From contig JBCAML010000020.1 in assembly GCA_038503075.1 (NCBI GenBank), positions 310,001 to 374,000 on the forward strand: 64,000 bases of DNA, given 5' to 3'. A model generated the notes under the pieces. That model had not been told where the DNA came from. It worked only from the letters and a program-made list of their open reading frames with translations, and made no database searches. Below are positions 36,761 to 48,418 of this stretch, piece by piece (within the stretch, counting starts at the first letter, position 1; each line of letters begins with the position of its first letter). Both the position numbers and the translations under genes were made by a program. This DNA is from Gyromitra esculenta. Taxonomy: Eukaryota; Ascomycota; Pezizomycetes; Pezizales; Discinaceae.

Positions 36761-37800
36761 CTATAGAGTCTCCTCTACCTCCACGTATTTCCGTGCCATC
36801 GACAACTCCTTCTGCACCGCAGCCTCATCCAGTCCAAGAGCGTCCATAATATTCCTGTACCTCACCCCCCCTTTCTCCTTCCTCTTCAGATACTTCAACA
36901 ACTTCTGCCTACGGTGGGCCAGCAGCAATAAATTCCTCTGATTATGCTTATCATTGTTCCCATGACTATCCAGCATTTTTGAGACATTCCTAATCTTTAC
37001 CGTCAGGATTGCCGCCTGGACCTCGCTGCTCCCCGTATCTGGTCCAGCACGCGGCGTCTTCTTCGACAACGCTCTATCTGGCGCATTCGGGTCAGGCGGA
37101 AGCGTGTCTTCCGTAATATGTCTTCCGAAAGTGTTAATACAGCGTATAGTGTTCACGCGCTGCTTATCTGCGTTAGACCCGATGGCTAGAGAGACGATAC
37201 GCTGGATGGCTGTGACTGCATGTTGGTGCTCTTTCTCGTGTTTTGCGGTCTTTTCGGGTTCAATATATGTGTCTCGGACACCGCTGGAAGAGATAGGTTT
37301 CGCGGGAGCCGTCAGTCGTTTCGATGATTCAATGGCGATCGATAGGTCAGTGGGTGTGAGGAAGTGGTTTAGGTGTAGTGAGTCATCATGGCCGACGGTG
37401 GGGTCGATGTTGTTGGCTATTGCCCAATCGACGGGAGGCAGCGCAGGAGGCGCGGTTTCGAGGACTTTAAGGAATGCGGTAGGGCGACCGACGAATGGGT
37501 CGGCGGCGGTGGAGAGTCGCTCTTGTTTGAGGTCTTCTTGGCGCTTGATATTGGCCAGACGCCGTTTTTCGGACTTTGCAATGGTTACTCTGTCTCGGTG
37601 GACTCTCTTTTCTTTTTGGTTTGAAGCGGAGGGGGTAGTCGAGAAGGGAGCGAGGAGACGGGCTGGCGGGCGAGAGGTTAGTAGGGACACAATTTGATAG
37701 AGCAGTAGATAGGCTACGCACGGGTTGAGGCGGGGGTTATTCGGAGCCCTGAGAAAAGGCCGGAGAGGCCGGAGGATGGTAACGGCACTCGAGGAGGCAT
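36761..37800 (-). CDS. MRPS28: Mitochondrial small-subunit ribosomal protein uS15m (Mrps28/S15)
   Basis: Two exons: 37722-37800 and 36761-37662, giving 326 residues. The intron (37663-37721, 59 nt) has a GTGCGT donor, a perfect CTACTAAC branch and a GCCAG acceptor. I chose the ATG at 37800 (MPPRVPLPSS) because it gives a short arginine-containing mitochondrial presequence that joins to RLLAPFSTTPSASNQKEKRV. A longer unspliced frame extends to 38008 but its N-terminus is not family-like. The C-terminal S15 domain (about residues 230-310) shows the conserved DTGSSEVQAAILTVKIRN and HRRQKLLKYLKRK blocks that contact 16S-like rRNA. The long N-terminal extension is normal for fungal mitochondrial S15. 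It acts in the mitochondrial 37S subunit. Confidence 0.88.
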
Positions 37801-38666
37801 GGTAATTGTCAGATTTAACTATCAGGTCCAACAGGATACCCAATTCCTCCGGGGGTGGTCGGTCGCAGTCTGCGCGGGCGGCAGTAGTGGGGGATGTTGA
37901 ACATCGAGAAGAATTTCTGGTGGTTTGTATCACGCTCACGTGATCGTTAACACTTGTATGGTACGGCTCCGCATTGAACCCTAACCCATTTATCTGCACT
38001 TCACGCATTTATGACTTTACCTTTTTAAAAAGAGCTCCATACAGTATGATAATATAATGGTCATTACTGTTCCAATACATTTATATATGCTCACCCTAGC
38101 GATAGGGGTGGTTATTTAGAGCTGATTGGTCAATTTGTGCTGTGATGATCAGTTGATCGTATGGAAATGATAGCATCCATCAGTCACTCTAGTGTAAAAC
38201 TAGCAGTAGAATAAATTCAATATCTTCAGAAGAAGGATTGGATCACAGAAGGCCTATAGGTAGCTCTCTCATGTCTAATGTTTAACCCAATGCCCTATCT
38301 CGCCTAAATAGGGGTACTATTCATTAGCCTTGCACATGTAGTACAAACTTAGGGTACACTTAATTGCTATGTGCTTTACTACTAGGTTTGCGGCTTGACC
38401 GTGCACATGAGACTGAATAAAGCTGGGTGATAGCTAAATGCCCCGACAGTCTATCGTGGTAATGGCGTTTAGTGGTTGAGCGTAGTAACCTGAGACTGGA
38501 AAAACAAAGTAAAAACTTAATCGACGGAAAGAAGGCTGCCAGATCCGGGTAATTTGTTCGCAGACGAAATCTGTTTAGATACATGTAGTTATTCATAATA
38601 TGTCACTCGGTAGGTTTCTACCCTTAGGCTCGTAAAATAGAGGGTCGACCATTTTCATATTATAGG

Positions 38667-38697
<31 letters not shown>

Positions 38698-39051
38698 TTC
38701 TATGAAGCAGACAGTACCATTGTAGCACAAACCCTTCCCCATAGGAACATAGCAAACAGACTTTTAGGTTGAGAGTTACGATGTCAAAAGAGAAAAGGAA
38801 GGATTGCCTTGGCCACGAAACTTTAACCGTCACGTCCTTGCATAGCTTCCTAATTCTCTTTAATCAAACTCTAACAAGAAAATTGCTGACTCCCGGTAGG
38901 TGTTTCTCACGTGTTAGCTCCCTTTGCGCGGGATTTTGGAAATGTGTTCTACGTGTTCAATGACGTTAGTATTTGTTTAGAATTTGATTTCTAGGGATAA
39001 CGTAGGGTGTCGTTGCTATCAATAGACGAAAAAAGCCTACCAGCGGTAGTA
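37801..39051. other. Intergenic
   Basis: Upstream region of the mitochondrial ribosomal protein gene plus unrelated DNA. It contains a TACATGTA at 38580-38587 and a trinucleotide microsatellite at about 38667-38697. No gene is supported. Confidence 0.5.
38667..38697. repeat. (TAA)n microsatellite
   Basis: About ten uninterrupted ATA/TAA trinucleotides. Confidence 0.9.
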
Positions 39052-39865
39052 CTATTTACAGATGTGCGCCCTTCCTAACACAGACATGTCTCTCGAGCGT
39101 CTCAACAGGGTTCGATGTTTATTACTGCTCCCGGCGTGCTCCTTCGCCAACCTAATCGACATCGGTGATACACCTTTATAGTCCTTGACATGCATACACA
39201 TTCCATGATCCAAGAGGACAGATATGGTTTTTGTATTGACAAACTTTACCGCTATATGAAGTGATGAAAGCCCCTTATTATTACGGGAATGGCAATAGTC
39301 GACAACACCATGTTTGAGGAGTAGCGAAAGCGTTTCCCAAAGTCTACATTATGCTACTAGGTGGAGTGTATTATCCCCTGTCTTTTCAGCTTTGGCATAT
39401 ATGTTTGTTCCATGCAGGATGAATATCTCAACGAGTTCTGGGTTATTAACGGGTATTGAAACGTGGAAAGCGATGTATCTTTCGCTACCTAAATGTTGCT
39501 ATCCGCACCGTGTGCCATTAGTAGTGCTACAGTTTGAAGATCCCGAGCGACAGACTTAGCCACAGATAAGGAAGTATTCCCTTGGCAGTCCTGAGTATTC
39601 ACATTATACCCTCTTTGCAACAAAACCCGCATTGTGGCTAAATCGCACATACCGATGGCTTTTTGAAGTATATTAGCGCCGGATCCCAATCCTGTGTATA
39701 TGGGCAAGTAAACTTGGCCCCCTGATCGAATAGAACTGTAACCAGCTTCATATCTTTCCTAGTCATAGCATAGTAAAGCCTACAGAATGTCATAGGTTTC
39801 CGCTCGTCCTTATCGTCATCTCCGGTCTGCAACTGTGTTATCCACCTAGATCGGTGACAGTCCAT
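39052..39865 (-). pseudogene. Broken ankyrin-repeat protein gene
   Basis: Read on the minus strand, three consecutive frames together encode ankyrin-type repeats: LVTVLFDQGAKF (to about 39700), then MRVLLQRGYNVNTQDCQGNT and ALLMAHGADSN (to about 39490), then GDNTLHLVA, LSLLLKHG, KGLSSLHIAVKF, ISVLLDHG and KDYKGVSPMSIRLA down to a TAG at 39052-39054. Joining them requires two frameshifts, and the third frame contains an in-frame TAA at 39349-39351 in the middle of a repeat. At least four ankyrin units are recognisable by the TxLHxA...LLxxG spacing. Ankyrin proteins mediate protein contacts; the remaining part of the original gene is not visible. Confidence 0.7.
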
Positions 39866-41940
39866 GAATTCCAGCTAGTCAATAATTACATCCGCTCTCT
39901 ACTCAACTACGAATGCTGTAATTGACTTCTCTGGCGTTTCCTGAACCGCCGTCCAGCTTTCAGCAGTGAGCTAACGGGCAGTATGTTCGAGTAAGATTAT
40001 TTAAATTTGATACCTTAAGGAATTCCGCACATAGAAACAGAAGTCCGTCCAGGAGGTCGAGGAGCACCATCGATGTTTGTGGCTAGGGGCTGGTTAATGT
40101 TATTTCGTATTCAGACTGATGAGGTAGGTAGCATGACAACCCGTCTTCTAGGTTATCTGAGACACTGCCGAGGAATACTCATGAACAGTCACTCGTCAGT
40201 ACTTTCCACAGAGTCAGAAGGGGCTTTTCGTTTTAAATAGCTTGATAAGAAAGATAAGGTCTTTGTTTGACTAACCGGGACTGGGTGGTAAATGTTTGAT
40301 AGCACTTTGTTTCGAGTGATATTTTGTGACTACTTTTCTTTAGCATTGGGATCTCATTGGTTAGAATTAGCAGATAGGCGAATTAAATAAGCATTAGTGG
40401 GTTGCGGGGAAAAAGAACGAAGAGGATATGTACTTGCGTTTGTCTGACAAACGATCTGCTAGGAATCTCGGGTTCTGGGACGTGCTCTGCAGCGTAATGT
40501 TGACTCCTCACATTAGATACCTCTCTTTCGACTCAAATCTCAACATGCTATATTGGTATTTAAAAAATAAATCCTTAGAGCACATATATCTATATAAAGC
40601 AAATCCCTACAAGCAGACCCATATCATCTTTTCTGCTAGCGAGGTACTGAAAACGCTCATCATTTGTTTGAAGACCCAAGCTAGTCCCGTATATTCTTTC
40701 CGTACGTACCGAAAGAAGTCTCAGAAAAAGAAATACGTAGAACGTAATCTCGCTTCCTTCAATCAAAAAGCATAGCTCCCCTCAATCCACATCCCTTGCA
40801 AACCCCAATCGAACATCCACCTCCATCCTATCTAGCCCCATCAACTCCTTTGCTTCCATGTCTGCTCCAAGAGACAAGATCAAAGTGCTCCTGCCTTCTC
40901 CTGCCTCCTCATCCTCCCCAAGGTACCTGAACCCCATCCGTAAGTTGGCTATCGAGTTGAGATCTGTAAATGAGAACTTATTGATAAGCTCTAACCGTAT
41001 TTTTGTGGGAGGATTAGGATTAGCGATTTCCTTCCCTTTACATTTGCAGAGGGGTTGGATACGTTTATGGACCCGTGACGACCCTTTGTTGGCTGCAAGT
41101 ACCGTTGGCTTCGCTACCCGGTGATGGGTAGGTGTTGAAATGACTGAAATGCAGAGTGGTGCGAGCCCGAGAAGGCGTCTGGAGCGGCGAAGAGTAGGGG
41201 CGGTGGACGCGATAGGTATTTGCGAGTTTGAAAGTTCTGTTGGATCCTCTATTATGTGTGGGTGCTGCGCCTCGGAGCGACCTTCGAAGACTGGAATGGA
41301 AGTTGAGGTTGGTGTAGGTAAGTTGTTGACTTGGATAGCAGAACAGAGAGCCAGAACTTCTGCTAGGGTGTACTTTACGAAATGATTGAAGTTAGTGTAC
41401 GTAGCGTAGCGATTACTAGAATGTTTATCAAATCGCGATTTTACGTACGTTTTTAGCTGCTAGCACCATTATTGTAGGGGAAGCGAATCACCAGAATTTG
41501 ATGAAAGTGTAGAAAGTGGATGTGAAGCAGGATGCTGTGATCAATTGTCCTAAACTTTTAGAGTTCTAGAGAACGAAGGTTTAATATAACGATTTAAGGG
41601 TATGTTTTATACTTATCGAGAAATTAAACGTAGGACGTTCATACATACAATGGCTTTAATGTGTGAGCACTCCATTGATGCTGGGGCCAATGATTGAGCC
41701 GGTCAAGGTCAATGATCGCTCCATTCAATGAAAACCGACAATAGCTGCTGCCTATTTGGATCACGGCACTGTTTTTTCGGAAGGTAGAGCAAAGCACCAT
41801 GGAGCATTTGGGACACCTGCCCTTTAGAATCCACGGTAATATCATAGCTGTCGAATGACGATTTCCGAAAGAGCTGAGTGAGGTTCCGTGTCGTGATCTC
41901 GCTTAGTCAGTCGGTAACCCTAAACCATCTCAGCCTCATC
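39866..41940. other. Intergenic, one doubtful small gene
   Basis: Mostly unremarkable A+T-rich sequence with one ATCACTCG motif (40313-40320). A small possible gene at 40858-41124 is listed separately. The final 100 bases form the leader of CSN6. Confidence 0.5.
40858..41124 (+). CDS. Doubtful small gene with pyrimidine-rich leader
   Basis: An 88-codon frame begins with ATG after a long C/T-rich leader (about 40770-40857), the composition seen upstream of real genes in this window. It has no recognisable family. A GTAAGT donor lies inside it (about 40940) and a TTTGCAG acceptor near 41049, so the true product may be shorter (about 37 residues). It may equally be the 5' end of a non-coding transcript. 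Confidence 0.25.
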   Translation: MSAPRDKIKVLLPSPASSSSPRYLNPIRKLAIELRSVNENLLISSNRIFVGGLGLAISFPLHLQRGWIRLWTRDDPLLAASTVGFATR

Positions 41941-43441
41941 ATGCTTTCAGCCTCAACATCCACATCCCCCACGTTTCCCCTCCACGCTCCAAGCTCTGGA
42001 GCTCCACCATCGCCACTGTCACGACTAGAACATCAACCCCTCTCATCAGTCGAAATGACAAAGCCAGATGTCTCTTCTACTTCAGCGGAAGCCAACTCCC
42101 TTATCTCCTCCCATCCATCCACCTCCGGTCTTCAGATCTCGTTACATCCGTTGGCGCTACTCACGATCTCCGACTACATCACTCGTCATACCCTTCGTAA
42201 TGGGACTGGGCCCATAATTGGAGCTCTTTTGGGAACACAAGAGGGTCGCGAAATTGCAATCGAGCATGCCTACGAGATTCTGCTCCTTGTCGATAATGAA
42301 AAGGTTAGCGTTGAAGAGGTATGGTTTATAAATAAACTGAGGCTCTGTAAGTTCCTGAAACCCCACCTTCCTCCATCTAGTGGTAAAATTTACTGATGTA
42401 TCTGTTACTTACAGTCAAAGAAACCCATCCTGCTCTTGACCTTCTCGGCTGGTTCACTACCACCTCGTCTCCCACCTTCGCACCATCACCATGGATGGTC
42501 TCTCTGCACAAGCAGCTCCTATCCCACAACGAATCTCTCATCCTGCTCTGTCTTAACCCATCTCCTAGTGCATCCGTCGGCGGCGGCGGGAAGCTCCCGC
42601 TGGCTATATACGAATCTATCTACGAAGCTGACGACTCTGCGACTGCTGCCGATGCACAAGAAGCTGGCAAGGCTCTGAAGCTGTTATTTGTCCCGCTGAA
42701 CTATACAATTGAAACAGGGGAGGCTGAAATGATTGGTGTGGATTTTGTTGCGAAAGGAGGGTTTGGTAATGCTGCGGCCGAACTGTCAGGATTGGAAGGA
42801 ACCACGGCGGAGGCAAGCGCTAGTGCCAAGGATGGCGCGAAGAAAATTAAGCTGGATGAGGAGAAGGACACAAAAGGGAAAGGGAAAGAGAAGCCTGATG
42901 AAACTCCAGCAAAGGATGGGGAAGCGCTAGTTAGTGCTGGGACGCAAAACGACGAACGTAAGTACTAACAACTATTCCCGGAGCTCCCATTTATTTAAGC
43001 TAATATAATTTTTTAGTGCTCGCAACTCTTACTGCGAAGGCTAACGCAATCCGCATGCTGCACTCTCGCATTCGGCTTCTTACAACATATCTCTCAAATC
43101 CCCCCGATACACAGCCCAACCACCAGCTTCTCCGCTCGCTCAAATCACTGACACACTCACGTCTTCCACTACTCACCCCAGCAGATGCTAAAGGCTTCCG
43201 CCAAGAGCAGTTGTCCGAGCAGTCAGATGTGCATCTCGTCGCACTACTTGGGACCCTGACAAGGAGTATCGAAGAGGTTCGTGGTGTAGGAAAGAAGTTC
43301 TGGGGTATCGAGCAGACGGCAAAAGCGGGAACAGCTGGGCGGGGAGGCGGCGGCGGCGGCGGAATGAATGATTGGGGGGAAAGATCAGGGAGAGATAGGA
43401 GGGCGCATCAAGGATTTAGCGGGTTTTCAGGGAATTTTTAG
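41941..43441 (+). CDS. CSN6: COP9 signalosome subunit 6 (MPN domain)
   Basis: Three exons: 41941-42346, 42415-42957 and 43017-43441, giving 457 residues. Intron 1 (GTAAGT...TTACAG) joins WFINKLRL-F to KETHPALDLLGWF. Intron 2 is GTAAGTACTAAC...TTTTAG. The N-terminus is Ser/Pro-rich and disordered. The MPN domain spans about residues 60-230, with LQISLHPLALLTISDY, GPIIGALLGTQEGREI and HPALDLLGWF. The JAMM zinc ligands (His-x-His...Asp) are absent, as expected for the non-catalytic CSN6. A Lys/Glu-rich loop (about residues 275-320) separates it from the helical C-terminal part (LLATLTAKANAIRMLHSRIR, then a Gly-rich tail) that packs into the CSN helical bundle. CSN removes NEDD8 from cullins. The ATG at 41941 is the first in frame; a later Met (42055) is the alternative. 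Confidence 0.9.
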
Positions 43442-43786
43442 CGACTTTTACTTCTGCTATCCCTGGGCTTTGTTTCCAATTGTCTTTCTAAATGGTGAAA
43501 TGAATTGAATGGAGTTAATTATAAGAAATAAATATGCTGGGCGTTTTTCTATTATTTGCTAATATTGAACTACTTAGGCCACTGTGGTATTTCAAGATAT
43601 AGTTTACTCACATATCACGAGGATTCGAGATGAATCCTAAACCCTCCACTTGAGATTGTGGTGGCTCGATCAGAACAGTGGAGGATGGTCGTGTTTTGTG
43701 GAGTCATTTGGCTTTGATTGCTTAGTGACAACGGTCAGACACCACGTATGTAATATAGCAAGTATTTCTACCTCCCCGAACTCCCC
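43442..43786. other. Convergent 3' intergenic region
   Basis: Lies between the stop of CSN6 (plus) and the stop of the small minus-strand gene. It contains only A+T-rich untranslated sequence. Confidence 0.6.
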
Positions 43787-44240
43787 CTAGCAGATCAATT
43801 CTTCGAGATCCTGTGGCCAGTCCCTCCATACTTTCTGTAGCTTATCACGAATAGCTTGGTCATGTGTTTTGGGGAAGCTCTGCCATGGAATCGGGCCAGG
43901 GAACTGTAAACCTGAGTTAATATCAATGATAGGACAAGATGAGATAACCTGCTGGATGCGCTTAGACTCGCTGTCTGGATATGCCATCAACCGCGTGAAC
44001 ATCCAAGTTTCGAATCCGTTGGAAGTCAGAGACGGGACGCATGCGTGGGACATATTGAAATGCTCGCAGTTCAGATCGCGGTAAATGGACGAGAGGCAAG
44101 CGTCGGAACGGCGTGCGAACAGTGCTATTATATATTAGTAACTAGAAGTAGGGCGGATAGGACTATCAGCTACCTTTCCAATCGGTCCGCTCGCCCTCAA
44201 ACCTATGCTGAGTGTAGAAGTGTATCATTGTCTCTGGCAT
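43787..44240 (-). CDS. Uncharacterised small protein (134 residues)
   Basis: Two exons: 44174-44240 and 43787-44124. The intron (44125-44173, 49 nt) has GTAGCT, a TTACTAATA branch and an ATAG acceptor. The start is MPETMIHFYTQHRFEGERTD. The body contains KALFARRSDACLSSIYRDLN, NGFETWMFTRLM and DSESKRIQQVISSCPIIDIN, and ends at LEELIC-stop. There is no signal peptide or transmembrane segment. The pattern of conserved-looking aromatic and charged residues suggests a compact globular domain, but I do not recognise the family. The kinase gene ends only 63 bases upstream on the same strand. Confidence 0.6.
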
Positions 44241-44303
44241 GATCGCTTTTTTGTCCGTCGTTTGTTGGTATTTAAGCTACCAACACATTAGCTATTAACA
44301 AGA

Positions 44304-45575
44304 TTATCTCCCTTCCTCGCACGCAGCAGCGTTACAGACAAGATGGGTCGCAATCCCCCTCAACAAACGGGAAAACGTTTTACTCGGCCGCGGTTCCCTC
44401 TCTGCTCTCCGCACCACAAAATTCCCCCAAAACTCAGGCATCGAGAATCTATGGTCAGCATTCCTCGCCACAGCCCGAGACGGGTCTTCCGCACCCTTAG
44501 TCCCCTCGTCATCGTCGTCCTCAACATTCAACCAAGGATGTTCCAGCGCAAGCTCAGCAGTCAGCCGTACAGCAGGCTGTGGCCTCAGCAGCTCTGAAAC
44601 AAACTCGATCGCCGTGGGGCTCGCGTCGCACTCGACCAGCTTCTCCTTCGGAAACCGAATCCGGTCCTCCACGTAGTCGTGGAACTCGCGGAGGTCTGGT
44701 GGAGCGCCGGTCATTATGGCATAGACTAGACAGCCTAGCGACCAGATGTCGACGGCGGTCGTGTACCCTGACGGATCCAGTGCTCGGTAGTCCCATAGTT
44801 CTGGCGCGAGGTAGTTGCGTGTTCCTAGTTTTGAGACAAGGGCGGTGTCATCGCTGAATTGTTTACTGAAGCCGAAGTCGGATATTTTAACTCGCATGGG
44901 TGAGAGGGAGGATATCAAGATGTTCTATATATACATGTATGTGTGTGTGTGTTTTCTTTAGTGGATGGCTTTAGAGCGGACGGGTTGGGTTGGGAAGGAT
45001 CGAACCTGAGGTTTGAGATCTCGATGGCAGATCTTTTTTTCATGCATGATCCCAAGACCCTTCAGGAGCTGTTTTGTGATATCCTTTGCATTGTCTTCGA
45101 CGATATCGCCTCCTTCAATAAGGTTCTTGAGATCGCCATTCCCCACGTATTCCATAACGAGGTAGATATTCGACTGGTTTTCAAACCATCCGAAGAACTG
45201 CACAAAATACTGAGGATGCTATAATACGCACGACACACACATTAGTTAGAAAATGTAGTAAACCCATATCATTGAAAGTGGAGGGCCTGTTAGGCCTACC
45301 GCTTTCAACTTCGTCAAAACTAGCATCTCGCGCAGATTTTTAATGTCTTTCTTGTATATCATTTTCACTGCCCGTAATGCTCCTTTTCTCTCTTTCTCGA
45401 GAAATACTACACCGAATGCGCCCTGCCCGATGAGCTTGACCATTTTCCATTTTGTTATCGTAACTGTTGAGTCGGCAGCGGGGGTGATGTGGCGGTGGTA
45501 GTCTTCGCCGAATTCGGTGTTGAGTTTGTACTGGTTGAGTTCGGGGGGGACGAATATTCTGTTTACCGGGTCCAT
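44304..45575 (-). CDS. Serine/threonine protein kinase
   Basis: Three exons: 45300-45575, 45006-45218 and 44304-44924, all phase 0, giving 369 residues. Intron 1 has a TTCTAAC branch and a TTATAG acceptor. Intron 2 is GTTCGA...ATATAG and includes a (CA)n run and a TACATGTA. The kinase domain spans about residues 42-295: glycine loop LIGQGAFGVV (50-55), ATP-binding Lys71 in LRAVKM, catalytic Asp159 in HRDLKPQN, DFG at 179-181, and the activation segment GTRNYLAPEL. All catalytic residues are present. Subdomain layout and a glycine-loop-to-DFG spacing of about 130 residues are typical of CAMK/AGC-like kinases. There is no second domain: the N-terminal 40 residues and the acidic DDDDEG linker are unassigned. 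The specific family was not identified. Confidence 0.85.
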
Positions 45576-46913
45576 TTTTGTTGTTTTGTTTTGTATAGTT
45601 TTTGGTTTGGGTTATGCTGCTACTATTCGTGTTCGTTCGTGTTCGCTCTTGCTTGTAGATCTGAAGAGTAGAGAGTCTGCAGGCTTTGTCGGGTCCTTTT
45701 CAAGACCGCCTCGAGCTCAGCCATGGACAATCCGGTGGTTACTCATATCGCCAACACAGCATTAGTAACTCGGCTAAGCAAATGTAAATATTAACAACTC
45801 ATAAGATCAAGTGACGAATCTAACACTGGTGGTGATATTAGCGGAAATATTCTCTCCCATCAGATGGACAGACGTGTATGCTCCGATATGGCTCGGATTC
45901 TGCCTCGCGATCATAGTCATAGGCTGCATTGCACATATGTAAGCGCCTGCATCAGGAAGCACGACGAATCGGTTGTAGATAGATTTTCCCATACAGCGTC
46001 AAGATTACCTGGTGATGGAGAGAGAGGAGGGATCGAGTTATAAGCGTCGGCGTATGCACTCTATTACTCCCCAACGCCGAATTATCGCGACAACAAAGAA
46101 CTAGATACTGATCTATGGGGTTTTGGGGAAGGATATGCTGAAACTTTTACATATTGTATTTTTATTTTTTTGGGGGGGACTTAAGGCCACCCATAAGACA
46201 GCGAATTATTGCTACGCAGGTTGCCTGATATGATGGCACAGGATTTTACAACACTGATCTGACGAGCAATTGCTGTGCTGTAGCCTGATCGAGCTAGGCG
46301 TCTTTGAATAGATCCAGGCCTTCCACTGGGTACTCTCCAGCTTACACTAAAGACCCCTTTACTGTAGCAGGATCAATCTATCGTGACGTGTCTGAGCTGC
46401 GTACAGACTTGGGGGGGACTGTTTTATCCGTGTCTGCGACATAAGCAGAGCTCCTAAAGTTACACAATTCACAATGCTTTTGTAGCCCACTCGCTGTAAT
46501 AGACTGTGCGTCACTCCACGTAACAGAGTAAGCACCACCAAAGAGCAGACACCATCACCAACTTCATGTACTATCACTCGGTAAAAACCACCCAAGCTTT
46601 TTTACATGGTGCTAGCAAATCCCCCACCATAAGTGTCTTCCGTGCTCTATTTCGAAATTCTGGCTCTAAAATTGTCGTTTATGACTTCAAAACTGCCGCC
46701 TTAATCCCACCTACGAGAATGATCATTGATTAGTCCATCTGTCTCGCGCCCAGACTTCAGTGCTTGGCACTAAGGCGTCACGTGTTCCATTGGAGCAGAA
46801 GAATTCTATGCCTCTAAATTATAGTTTCTAAGCAGTAAGCTAGGGCTATGACACCACGCACAGACCACTTCATAACGGTAGATAGATTATTGAAATTTTT
46901 TTTGTTATCGTTA

Positions 46914-47058
46914 GAGCAGTGGGGGGGATCGCGAGGCAGAGGGTATAACGAGGCTTGATAGGCTTGGTTAACAAATTGATCTCCATTAGGTGGCGAAATA
47001 TTGAGTTTGTAAGCCAAGCCTCGTTGTATCCTCTGCCTCGCGATCTCCTCCACTGCTC
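46914..47058. mobile_element. Hairpin element with 44-bp inverted repeats (145 bp)
   Basis: The left arm (46914-46957) begins GAGCAGTGGGGGGGATCGCG. The right arm (47015-47058), on the opposite strand, begins GAGCAGTGGAGGAGATCGCG, and both continue through AGGCAGAGG and ACGAGGCTTG. Four mismatches were counted over the arms. TA flanks each end (46912-46913 and 47059-47060). The 57-base centre is unrelated to the other hairpins, so this is a third element type. Confidence 0.65.
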
Positions 47059-48349
47059 TATCGCTTCTGGGTTATATATGGGTGGGCTTTCGTTAGATTT
47101 TTCGAAAGAGGGTTTAGGGTTTAGAATACTCGGGCGAGATAGGAACTTTTTATCAGCATTCCACGCAAATCTACCCGTATATCTTTTCAAGCTAGGTCAT
47201 GGGAATTTTGATGGTAGTAGTTATACAGAGCGGGCCACTTGTAGGGGCTGTAGGACTACTTCGTCTCTATCTTAGACTAGGTGCACTTGACAATCGGATT
47301 TTCACGACCAGGTACATACATACAGATCTACAGTAACTACATGTAGGACATATCCATACTTGACAAAACATGCCAACCTGAAGAGTAAATGAATTTATGA
47401 AAAAAAAATTAGGTCCAGGAGGTACAGTCATACACCATCACTCGATAGCCCAAGTAGGACAATATATTGGAGTTTTGGACCACGATCGAGTATTATTTGA
47501 ACTTAGAATACCGAACAAGATATAAACAAATCAAGCAGCATATATGCAGGAGCTCAATCAATATAAAGCTCTCAAAGACCTACAGGGGCGAAGCCCTAAG
47601 TACTATTAGGGCGCAATACCAATAATTTCAGCAACAATATTCCATAAATGTCCTCTCATAGCCCTCAATATACCTCTCCCAGACCTATACGTGTAAACCA
47701 ACAGGCTACACCCACCATAACCCGCCAAAATATAAACACCAGAAAGAAGAGATTACAGCATGCATAACTAAATATCCCCATATCATCGCTATCCGTTTCA
47801 ATTCGTTTCAAATGGTACCAAGTGCGATTGATGTGTCGGGGTGATCAAGTCCTTATGGATGTTTTAATGATGGATGAATGGCTTTTGTCTTTAGTGCTCA
47901 CTCTAGCTCGTGTTAGCACGGTGCATATTAACGGTGGTGGTGGATGGTACGTACTGTAGTATCTGAATAAACTGAGGGCTGATAGATCCCCTATGATGCT
48001 AGTGGCCGATTAGCTGTGGGCTTTAATGTAGGGATTCTGTGAATATGCGGGTCATGATTGGTCTATTGTTTTTTTGAGGGTGGGTGCATTGGGAGGTGAG
48101 GGTACGGTAGGCGTGTTACGATGTGAAATGAATTAGGCATGCATCGCGGGTAAAAACATGTTTTTATTAATAGAGAGGCGAAGTTGAAGAAATATTTTTG
48201 GGTGTGAGATGGTGTTTGGGTGTAGTGCCTCTTGACTAGCAATTGTAGGTAGTTCTAGAGATGGTTGGAGATATGCCTTGGTCTACTAGTCGTGACTAGG
48301 TGGTGAAGAATGTAGGGTCAATACGGGGCGATAATTTTTGAGTAGGAAT

Positions 48350-48418
48350 TGCTTAGTTAATGAAGGGGTAGCTGTGGCTGGGTTAATGAAGGGATAGCCG
48401 GGTTAATGAAGGGGTAGT
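48350..48418. repeat. Minisatellite, three units of GGGTTAATGAAGGG...
   Basis: Three near-identical units of the core GTTAATGAAGGGRTAGC separated by short variable spacers. Confidence 0.65.

Noticed and set aside
45807..45992. 61-codon minus-strand frame with moderately natural composition
   Set aside because: It is isolated, with no splice partner and no domain.
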